Of a stretch of DNA of 6,716 bases, positions 1-5,046 are shown one piece after another; the stretch's first letter is position 1; every line of letters begins with the position of its first letter. The stretch is taken from contig DATKZY010000191.1 of the NCBI GenBank assembly GCA_035527715.1, forward strand, positions 1-6,716, given 5' to 3'. Source of the DNA: DSUN01 sp035527715. Its GTDB lineage: Bacteria; Planctomycetota; PUPC01; DSUN01. The position numbers were made by a program, and so were the translations under genes. The notes beneath the pieces are model-generated. The model worked only from the letters and a program-made list of their open reading frames with translations, searched no databases and had not been told where the DNA came from.

Positions 1-1010
1 TTCGAGCACACGAGCTGGAAGTAGACGCGCCAGAAGGCGGTGACCTTCTGCCCGCTGCGGCCCTCGAGCACCAGGGCGAAGTCGGTCTCCAGCCGCTGCC
101 CGTTCTCGCCCACCAGCACCTGGGGCAGGATCTCGACGCTCCAGGTCGTGAGGTCCAGGGCGAAGACCTGGTTGTCCGGGCAGAAGCGGCTGCCGAGCAC
201 CGGCGCCCGCTTGTACACCAGGTCGGTGAGGCCGGGGTCCACGCGGCTGTTCACCGGCGCCGGGATCGGGTAGCGGCCGTTCGAGGTCACGAGGGCCTCA
301 TACACCGTCTCGATCTCCGGCGTGGTCAGCAGCACGTCCACCCGCCCGCCGCCCTGGTCGGCGGCCTGGAACGTCATCTCCTCGCCCGCGATGTCGGCGC
401 CCGTCCCGTGGTGAATCTTGCGGAAGAGCTCGCGCAGGAGCGCGAAGCTCAGCGGGCCGGGGGTCTCGCCGCTGATGGCGTCGAGCGAGACGCACTTGAG
501 GAACGGGTAGTCGGCCCGCGCCAGCCCGAGGTAGCTGGCGATGGCCTGGCCGTCGTCCAGGGCGTCCTGGATGCCGAGCGAGCTGTTCCCGCTCTGGGCG
601 CCCCAGAGGGCCTCCTCGAGGTCGCGGCGCATGTCGGCCGCCGCGCGGGCCACCTCGTCGGCCCAGGCGTCGTAGTTGCCGTGGCCGCTCGCCATCGCCT
701 TCGCCTGCACGAGGTCGGTCACCTCGATGGGCTTCGTGTAGATGGCGTAGTCGGCGTAGGCCGAGTGGTAGACCTGGCAGCCGGCCGTGCCGACCGAACC
801 GGTCTCGGTCGTCGGCCCGCCGCCGGTGTTGCGGCCGACGTGGAACTTCACCCGCACGGCCTCGGCCAGCGACTTGCGCTTCGGGACCAGGCTCCACAGC
901 GAGGTGTCCTCGTTGAGCACCTGCGTGAAGCCCGGCTTGAACGTGTGCGTGAGCTGCGCACTGATCTGCGACAAGCTCTCCAGATTCTCCTGAGTCGTCA
1001 ACCCTGCCAT
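1..1010 (-). CDS. Phage major capsid protein (HK97-fold type), 3' end outside window
   Basis: Likely the major head protein. The frame starts at ATG 1010-1008 and stays open to the window edge: 336 codons with no stop, so only the C-terminus is missing. The start is supported by AAAGGAG at 1020-1026, 9 nt upstream. The N-terminus (MAGLTTQENLESLSQ) is helical. It is followed by a beta-rich part with a charged VPKRKSL stretch, a long helix rich in Ala, Arg and Glu (about residues 115-140, like the spine helix of HK97-fold capsids), and a C-terminal part with NGRYPIPAP and a tyrosine/valine-rich strand region. I recognise it by overall pattern and by its place directly after portal and scaffold genes; no single diagnostic motif is visible. 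Visible length fits the usual 300-400 residues. No separate protease gene or cleaved delta domain is apparent. A minor head or major tail protein is the less likely alternative. Confidence 0.75.
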   Translation of the reverse strand, partial: MAGLTTQENLESLSQISAQLTHTFKPGFTQVLNEDTSLWSLVPKRKSLAEAVRVKFHVGRNTGGGPTTETGSVGTAGCQVYHSAYADYAIYTKPIEVTDLVQAKAMASGHGNYDAWADEVARAAADMRRDLEEALWGAQSGNSSLGIQDALDDGQAIASYLGLARADYPFLKCVSLDAISGETPGPLSFALLRELFRKIHHGTGADIAGEEMTFQAADQGGGRVDVLLTTPEIETVYEALVTSNGRYPIPAPVNSRVDPGLTDLVYKRAPVLGSRFCPDNQVFALDLTTWSVEILPQVLVGENGQRLETDFALVLEGRSGQKVTAFWRVYFQLVCS

Positions 1011-1033
1011 GTCCTTCTTCTCCTTTGCAGTTC

Positions 1034-1065
1034 ACCTCCCGCGGGCTTCCGCGCCCGCGGGAGGT
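1034..1065. repeat. Perfect hairpin 1 in the scaffold-capsid gap
   Basis: A 12-bp perfect inverted repeat: arms ACCTCCCGCGGG (1034-1045) and CCCGCGGGAGGT (1054-1065), loop of 8 nt. It lies 24 bp upstream of the capsid start on the transcribed minus strand. There is no following T-run, so it is not a classical intrinsic terminator. It shares the core CTCCCGCGGG with the hairpin at 1121-1152, which points to a dispersed palindromic repeat family. It could also slow or process the head-gene transcript. Confidence 0.85.
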
Positions 1066-1120
1066 TAAACGCCACCGGCGCCACGCCCTGTCCGAGCGCC
1101 GCGCCGGTTCGTTCCTTCTA

Positions 1121-1152
1121 CCCTCCCGCGGGTATTGGAACCCGCGGGAGGG
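1121..1152. repeat. Perfect hairpin 2 in the scaffold-capsid gap
   Basis: A 13-bp perfect inverted repeat: CCCTCCCGCGGGT (1121-1133) and ACCCGCGGGAGGG (1140-1152), loop ATTGGA. It begins 9 bp beyond the scaffold stop codon on the minus strand and uses the same core arm as the hairpin at 1034-1065. The two hairpins bracket about 55 bp, in a doublet arrangement reminiscent of REP/BIME elements. The 151-bp gap between scaffold and capsid holds little else. Confidence 0.85.
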
Positions 1153-1161
1153 GGACGTGTT

Positions 1162-1851
1162 TCACACTCGCGCGAGCGCATCGAGCGCTCGCGGCTGGGC
1201 CGCCGCCCGCCGCTGCGCGGCGCGCGCCCGGCCGAGGGGCGAGGTCTGGCCCTCCGGCTCCCAGGCGTTGGGCACGGATGCGGCGCTGGGCGACGACGCC
1301 CTGGGCGGCTCGCCGCCGACGGGCGGCGCCGGCGCGTGCGGCACGGCTCGTGCCTCCACGCTCGCCAGCTCGGCCATCTCGGCCGCGTAGCCCTTCAGCC
1401 GCTCCGTCGCCTCGGGCGACAGCACCACCTGGCCCTCATCCGTCACCACCAGGTCGGCATCCAGCTCGACCGGGGCCGGCACCAGCGCGAGCAGCCGCTG
1501 CACCCTGATTGGGTCCAACTGCCGGCCCTGTGGGCGGGGCGTCTCTGCCCCGCGAGTGGCCGCTTCGGCCAGCGCCTCGCGCGTCAGCCGCGCCAGCTCC
1601 ACCTCCTTGAGTCGCCGGTGTACGGTTGCCAGGCGGGCGGTCTCGCGCTGGGCGCATTCGTTCGCGGCTGCCTGGGCCGCCGCGGCCTCGCGGGAGCGGG
1701 CCTCGAGCGCCGCGAGCTGGGCCCGCAGCTCCTGGTTCTCCTTGCGCCGCCGCGCGTTCTCGCCGCGCAGCTCGCGCACGTGCTCCCGCCATTCGTCGGG
1801 AAGACCTGCTTCCACCGCCTCCTGCGGATCCACCGCAACGTCGTTCGACAT
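1162..1851 (-). CDS. Putative phage scaffolding protein (coiled coil)
   Basis: A 229-residue, highly charged protein placed between portal and capsid genes, where the head scaffold is normally encoded. Residues 21-90 form a long predicted coiled coil (HVRELRGENARRRKENQELR and following Leu/Ala/Glu/Arg heptads), as in many scaffolds. The C-terminal third is Pro/Ala/Arg-rich and probably disordered, ending in a basic tail that in some scaffolds contacts the capsid protein. The start is ATG 1851-1849 with AGGAG at 1859-1863, 7 nt upstream. The frame is open further upstream to 1926, but that stretch is made of intergenic repeats, so I excluded it. Residues 100-108 (RGAETPRPQ) are encoded by a 26-bp repeat also found in the portal gene. 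The function is inferred from position and coiled-coil character; sequence alone does not prove it. Confidence 0.7.
   Translation of the reverse strand: MSNDVAVDPQEAVEAGLPDEWREHVRELRGENARRRKENQELRAQLAALEARSREAAAAQAAANECAQRETARLATVHRRLKEVELARLTREALAEAATRGAETPRPQGRQLDPIRVQRLLALVPAPVELDADLVVTDEGQVVLSPEATERLKGYAAEMAELASVEARAVPHAPAPPVGGEPPRASSPSAASVPNAWEPEGQTSPLGRARAAQRRAAAQPRALDALARV
1529..1554. repeat. 26-bp repeat copy inside the scaffold gene
   Basis: These 26 bases are identical to 2919-2944 in the portal gene. They contain a 7-bp stem, GCGGGGC and GCCCCGC, around the loop GTCTCT. Both copies are read in the same frame on the minus strand and give the peptide RGAETPRPQ. This copy lacks the second half seen in the portal element, so it looks like a solo half-element. 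It sits just after the coiled coil, where an insertion should be tolerated. Confidence 0.9.
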
Positions 1852-1873
1852 TCTTGCTCTCCTGTTCGTAGTC

Positions 1874-1944
1874 CCGCCTTCAGGCGGTCCTCGTTCTTGA
1901 AGGCCCGTCGGCCACGGCACCCTCAACGGAAGCCGTTGAGGGTG
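1874..1944. repeat. Two hairpins in the portal-scaffold gap
   Basis: The 106-bp gap between the portal stop (1958) and the scaffold start (1851) contains two perfect inverted repeats. One is CCGCCT/AGGCGG (1874-1879 and 1882-1887) with a very short loop. The other is a 12-bp stem, CACCCTCAACGG (1918-1929) and CCGTTGAGGGTG (1933-1944), with the 3-nt loop AAG. The second begins 13 bp after the portal stop. Neither has a U-run, so attenuation or transcript stabilisation is as plausible as termination. The first resembles the short palindromes dispersed in many GC-rich environmental genomes; that is from memory and untested here. Confidence 0.8.
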
Positions 1945-1957
1945 GCACCCGCAAGAG

Positions 1958-3388
1958 TCATTGCTCCGCCCCCAGCTCGGCCTCGAGCCCCTCCAGCTCC
2001 TCCTCGCTCATCTCGGGATGCTCGGCGGCGAGCATCATGCGGCGGGTGAGCAGGCCCGCGTCGCGCTTGGCTCGCAGCAACTCGAACCGCGCCGCATCGT
2101 CCACGGGCAGAAACGTCCGCGGGAACTCGATGTCCACGCGGCCGAGCCGCCCGCGAACCTCGTCGAGGTCGGTGGGGCCGGAGCGGTGGGTGGCGTCCAC
2201 GAGCAACGCTTTCTCGATGAGGTCCCGCTCCGATTCGAGGTCGAACGTGATCAGCTCCTCGACGAGGTCCACGAGGGGCATGAACTGAATCTGCCGCGAG
2301 GCCGCGCTCTCGGCGTGCGATTGCTGCGGTTGCACGACGGCGACGGGGATGCTGCCCGTCTCGTACATCATCCCGATCATCCGCTCGATGACGGCCAGCA
2401 CCTCGCCAATCTTCGGGTTCGGGTCGGCGAAGTACACGCGGCCCTCCGCGTCAATGTTCAGGAACCCCGCCTCGCCGATGGCGAGCTTCGGCCGCCCGTC
2501 GGCGTCCACGGGCAACCCGTGCAGCCCGCCCTGGATGACGAGGAGGCTGAATGCCTGGAACCGCAGGATTTCCAGCACGTTGTTCAGGCTCTCGTTGAGC
2601 GCGTGGTTCAGCTCGGCGATGCCGCGGAGCATCGAGTGGCCGAACACGTCGCCCACCAGCCGCCGCCCGTTGAACACGACGAACGGCAGCGCCCCATAGC
2701 CCATCGGCTCGTTGATGCGCACGCCATCCTCGTAGACCGCGATGTCCTGTGGAGTGTAGATCTCCACCCGCGAGGGGGCCTTTTCCTGACGCGTGACGCG
2801 TGACGCGTGATCGGAACGGTCAATGATCACGGCGTCGAGGCGCCCGCAGTCCTCGGTCACGATGGGGAAGAAGTGCTCGGGGAGAATGTGCTTCAGCCGC
2901 ACCCCGCCATCGAGCAGTTGTGGGCGGGGCGTCTCTGCCCCGCGCTGCTCTGGGGCCTGGGGAAGGGCGCGGGGCGCGGAGGCCCCGCCCACATTGGGGT
3001 CCCAGTAGACCTGCACGACGGCGCAGCCGTCAATCGCCCGCTGCCGGGCGGTCTTGAGCTGGAAGGTGTGGAGCGCGTTGGCCCGCGCGATGGCGTCGAG
3101 CCGGGCCTGAAGCTCCGCGTCGCCGATGCTGCGGCGCACCCGCCCGCCGTATTCGGCCTGGACGGGCTTGTTGACGATGGGCGCGCAGTAGTTGGCCCCC
3201 ACCAGGCGGCCGAGGCGTTCGAGCCAGTGCTCGTCGCTCTCGCGGCTGTTCTTCTTGATGTAGCGGAGCGGCCGGTCGCCGCCGATGTAGAAGTCGCGGT
3301 ACAGCTCGTAGGGCTCGTGGTGCAGCCCCTGTGCCTCGCGCTTCCAGGCCGCCAGGTCGTTCCAGATGCTTTCGGTCGTGAGCTTCAA
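1958..3388 (-). CDS. Phage portal protein (SPP1 gp6-like)
   Basis: The dodecameric ring at the head vertex through which DNA is packaged and to which the terminase docks. The 476 residues are typical for the SPP1 gp6/phage portal family. Recognisable parts are the N-terminal helical segment (IWNDLAAWKREAQ, HHEPYELYRDFYIGG), the segment GANYCAPIVNKPVQAEYGGRV (residues about 64-84), the wing strand GGVRLKHILPEHFFP (161-175), the stem/clip helix region GIAELNHALNESLNNVLEIL (256-275), and the MIGMMYETGSIPVAVV segment (337-352) before a long C-terminal crown-like helix ending in acidic MSEEELEGLEAELGAEQ. I chose TTG 3388-3386 as start because AAAGGAG lies 8 nt upstream; no closer ATG fits, and the open frame continues to 3931 only across the Fic promoter and coding region. 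Residues 133-157 and about 194-201 are encoded by repeat DNA and look like insertions. Scaffold and capsid genes follow downstream. Confidence 0.88.
   Translation of the reverse strand: MKLTTESIWNDLAAWKREAQGLHHEPYELYRDFYIGGDRPLRYIKKNSRESDEHWLERLGRLVGANYCAPIVNKPVQAEYGGRVRRSIGDAELQARLDAIARANALHTFQLKTARQRAIDGCAVVQVYWDPNVGGASAPRALPQAPEQRGAETPRPQLLDGGVRLKHILPEHFFPIVTEDCGRLDAVIIDRSDHASRVTRQEKAPSRVEIYTPQDIAVYEDGVRINEPMGYGALPFVVFNGRRLVGDVFGHSMLRGIAELNHALNESLNNVLEILRFQAFSLLVIQGGLHGLPVDADGRPKLAIGEAGFLNIDAEGRVYFADPNPKIGEVLAVIERMIGMMYETGSIPVAVVQPQQSHAESAASRQIQFMPLVDLVEELITFDLESERDLIEKALLVDATHRSGPTDLDEVRGRLGRVDIEFPRTFLPVDDAARFELLRAKRDAGLLTRRMMLAAEHPEMSEEELEGLEAELGAEQ
2787..2807. repeat. Three tandem 7-mers inside the portal gene
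   Basis: TGACGCG occurs three times in direct succession, followed by TGA. The unit is 7 bp, but three units make 21 bp, so the frame is kept. On the coding strand it gives HASRVTRQ (portal residues about 194-201), a basic segment between two conserved-looking strands (DAVIID and RVEIYTP). It is probably a tolerated loop insertion. Confidence 0.9.
2919..2993. mobile_element. 75-bp palindromic, MITE-like in-frame element in the portal gene
   Basis: The ends are perfect 12-bp terminal inverted repeats: TGTGGGCGGGGC (2919-2930) and GCCCCGCCCACA (2982-2993). Each end also forms its own hairpin with the same 7-bp stem GCGGGGC/GCCCCGC and a 6-nt loop (2924-2943 and 2969-2988). The length of 75 bp equals 25 codons, so the portal frame is preserved. 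It encodes VGGASAPRALPQAPEQRGAETPRPQ-like residues 133-157, which are Ala/Pro-rich, low in complexity and unlike the flanking YWDPN and LLDGGVRLKHI. No target duplication is obvious. The design resembles the protein-coding palindromic elements of Rickettsia (RPE) in principle; no sequence relationship is claimed. Confidence 0.75.
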
Positions 3389-3405
3389 GGGAAAGGCTCC
3401 TTTCT
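3331..3405 (-). repeat. Portal 5'-end direct repeat, functional copy
   Basis: This stretch covers the portal ribosome site, TTG start and about the first 18 codons. It is repeated in the same orientation at 4676-4749 with about 68 of 75 aligned columns identical (six substitutions, one 1-base gap). The two copies flank the Fic gene and its promoter. Confidence 0.9.
3397..3403 (-). promoter_or_regulatory. Ribosome binding site deciding the portal TTG start
   Basis: On the minus strand AAAGGAG lies 8 nt before TTG (3388-3386). It is the same heptamer that precedes the capsid ATG (1020-1026). It fixes the portal start at a TTG rather than at any of the much more distant upstream codons. Confidence 0.8.
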
Positions 3406-3414
3406 CTCGGGGGC

Positions 3415-3491
3415 GCGTAATTCCGATACTGGGCTTGAAACCGGAATAACGCTGTGGTAGACTGCTCGTTATGCTGGCGGGTAGGAATAAC
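3415..3491 (+). promoter_or_regulatory. Predicted Fic promoter with overlapping inverted-repeat operator
   Basis: A sigma70-like promoter is visible: TTGAAA (3435-3440), a 17-bp spacer, then TAGACT (3458-3463), giving a leader of roughly 50 nt before the Fic ATG at 3524. The -35 box is enclosed by an 11-bp inverted repeat with one mismatch, GCGTAATTCCG (3415-3425) and CGGAATAACGC (3442-3452). Related half-sites follow: CGTTAT (3467-3472, inverted) and GGAATAACG (3483-3491, direct, 40 bp from its twin). This looks like a repressor-binding array. The regulator is unknown; the winged-helix-like C-terminus of Fic itself is one candidate. The promoter points away from the portal gene. Confidence 0.55.
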
Positions 3492-3523
3492 GACTGCCAG
3501 TCTGACTGTCTGGGGGAACGAAG

Positions 3524-4666
3524 ATGGCCGATTCCATTCGTGCGGGACGATACATCTCGCAACCACAGGGGTACAAGGCATTTGTGCCGAACCCGCTGCC
3601 GCCGGAGCCGCCTCTGGCCCTGGATGCGGCGCTCCTGCGCCTGCTCTCCCAGGCCGATTGCGCCCTCGGCCGCCTCGACGGGGCGGGGGCCATCCTGCCG
3701 AACCCCGACTTCTTCGTGAGCATGTACGTGCGCCAGGAAGCCGTCCTCAGTTCCCAGATCGAGGGCACGCAAAGCACACTCGAGGATGTGCTGGCGTACG
3801 AGGCAGGGGATCAAGGGGCGGAAAGCCCTCGCGACCTGGCAGAGGTCGTCAACTACGTCAAGGCCATGAACCACGGCCTTGAGCGGCTCACAGAACTCCC
3901 GCTGAGCCTGCGCCTGATCCGCGAGATCCACGGTCGCCTTCTCGAAGGCGTCCGCGGCGGCGACCGCACGCCCGGCGAGTTCCGCCGCTCACAGAACTGG
4001 ATCGGCCCCGCAGGCTGCACGCTGAAGGACGCCGCTTACGTGCCGCCACCCGTCCACGAAATGCTCCAGGCCCTCGACAACCTGGAGAAGTTCCTCCACG
4101 ACGAGTCGCTGCCCATCCTGGTGCAGTGCGCCCTCGCGCACGCCCAGTTCGAGACCATCCACCCGTTTCTCGACGGCAACGGCCGCGTCGGGCGGCTCCT
4201 CATCACGTTTCTCCTGTGCTGGCGAGGCGTCCTGCGCCGCCCGCTGCTCTATCTGAGCCTCTACCTCAAGGCTCACCGAGCGGAGTACTACGACCGCCTC
4301 CAGGCTGTCCGCGTGGACGGCGATTGGGAGGGCTGGCTCCGCTTCTTCCTGGCCGGAGTAGCGGAGGTGGCCGACGGGGCGACACGCACGGCACGCGCCA
4401 TCCTGGACCTCCGCGAGGAGCATCGCCAGCTCGTCGTGGCCAAGGCCCGCAAGGCCAGCTCGGCCCACGCGCTCCTCGACATGCTCTTCAGAAACCCCAT
4501 CGTCACGCCGCACACCGTTCAGCGAGGACTCGGCTGCGCGTTCGACACCGCCAACCGGCTCGTCAGCGACTTCGCGGAGTGGGGCCTGCTCCGCGAGACC
4601 ACCGGCAAGCAGCGCAACCGCCGCTTCCGCTACCAGCCCTATCTGGCTCTGTTCCCCAGCGCCTGA
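3524..4666 (+). CDS. Fic family protein, class II (probable AMPylating toxin-like enzyme)
   Basis: Fic enzymes usually transfer AMP from ATP to a hydroxyl side chain of a target protein in the cytoplasm. All key elements are present in the 380 residues: the Fic_N-type region with the inhibitory motif S76-SQI-E80-G81 matching (S/T)xxxE(G/N), and the complete core motif H213-PFLDGNGR-VGR (H213 as general base, D217/N219 for metal and phosphate, R221 and R224 for ATP phosphates). The TPGEFR stretch at 149-154 is also family-typical. Residues about 310-376 look like a winged helix. Because the inhibitory helix precedes the core in the same chain, this is a class II, self-inhibited Fic that needs no separate antitoxin gene, and none is seen nearby. 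The ATG at 3524 has only a weak GGGGGA site 6 nt upstream. The gene is antisense to the phage head genes and is flanked by duplicated portal 5' ends, so it looks like acquired cargo. The target is unknown. Confidence 0.93.
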   Translation: MADSIRAGRYISQPQGYKAFVPNPLPPEPPLALDAALLRLLSQADCALGRLDGAGAILPNPDFFVSMYVRQEAVLSSQIEGTQSTLEDVLAYEAGDQGAESPRDLAEVVNYVKAMNHGLERLTELPLSLRLIREIHGRLLEGVRGGDRTPGEFRRSQNWIGPAGCTLKDAAYVPPPVHEMLQALDNLEKFLHDESLPILVQCALAHAQFETIHPFLDGNGRVGRLLITFLLCWRGVLRRPLLYLSLYLKAHRAEYYDRLQAVRVDGDWEGWLRFFLAGVAEVADGATRTARAILDLREEHRQLVVAKARKASSAHALLDMLFRNPIVTPHTVQRGLGCAFDTANRLVSDFAEWGLLRETTGKQRNRRFRYQPYLALFPSA

Positions 4667-4675
4667 GGCCCCGCC

Positions 4676-4749
4676 GTGCCTCGCGCTTCCAGGTCGCCAG
4701 GTCGTTCCAGATGCCCCCGGTCGTGAGCTTCAAGGCAAGGCCCCTTTCT
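4676..4749 (-). pseudogene. Truncated portal 5'-end relic next to the Fic stop
   Basis: A second copy of the portal start region. It has AAAGGGG in place of AAAGGAG, a TTG start at 4733, and codons giving KLTTGGIWNDLATWKREA against KLTTESIWNDLAAWKREA in the true portal. Similarity stops about 9 bp from the Fic stop codon; the frame then runs antisense into Fic and ends at 4563, giving 56 residues with no portal sequence beyond the first 18-19. It therefore cannot make a portal. The differences (TES to TGG, A to T) are more than expected from a fresh duplication, so the event is old or the copy came from a related phage. Confidence 0.85.
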
Positions 4750-5046
4750 GGCAGTGGGGTCGTGGCGCCCCATGTTGATTTCGGGCAGCGCGATGTTGCC
4801 GAATGGCAACGCGCGTAAGTCGCTGTGCGCCAAAGGGTTAGGCGGAAGAGCCACACATCCGCGTTGACGAACGTCAACATGGAGAGCCGGGCGTCGCGCG
4901 CGCCCCATCATCGCAATGCCGCACCAGAAGTCACAAGGCCAGGCTCGGCATTGACTTATGTCCAATGCGTGTCGCGGCGTCATGATGGTTGCAGCGGCAC
5001 GCGGTTTGCGGCGTTGACACATGATTGTTGTGTATGGAGGCCTACA
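4750..5046. other. Non-coding stretch upstream of the PEP-CTERM gene with several dyads
   Basis: No convincing gene on either strand. It holds a hairpin GTTGCC-GAAT-GGCAAC (4795-4810); a tight dyad GTTGACG-AA-CGTCAAC (4863-4878) of the size of a dimeric operator; and nested inverted repeats CCATCAT/ATGATGG (4905-4911, 4982-4988), CAATGCC/GGCATTG (4914-4920, 4947-4953) and GCATTG/CAATGC (4948-4953, 4963-4968). TTGACA at 5014-5019 looks like a -35 box, but no -10 box lies at the correct distance, so I do not call a promoter. Base composition is visibly less GC-rich than in the flanking genes. Confidence 0.5.

Noticed and set aside
298..1035. Long minus-strand frame overlapping the capsid gene
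   Set aside because: Arg/Gly/Pro-rich off-frame translation of the real capsid gene, typical of GC-rich DNA.
408..1508. Long plus-strand open frame across capsid and scaffold genes
   Set aside because: It crosses two genes, a gap and two hairpins; low-complexity Ala/Arg/Pro composition and no family match.
3812..3835. GAESPR in the Fic protein as a third copy of the RGAETPRP-encoding repeat
   Set aside because: The DNA matches only loosely and the Fic region has its normal length there, so chance similarity is more likely.
3389..3931. N-terminal extension of the portal frame (181 more residues)
   Set aside because: It runs antisense through the Fic promoter and the start of the Fic gene, has no family resemblance, and a good ribosome site places the start at TTG 3388.
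5014..5038. TTGACA as -35 box of a PEP-CTERM promoter
   Set aside because: The only TATG-like -10 candidate is 13 bp away, too close for a normal spacer.
4825..5046. Upstream extension of the PEP-CTERM frame
   Set aside because: The signal peptide begins at ATG 5047 with GGAGG at the proper distance; the extension would bury it.
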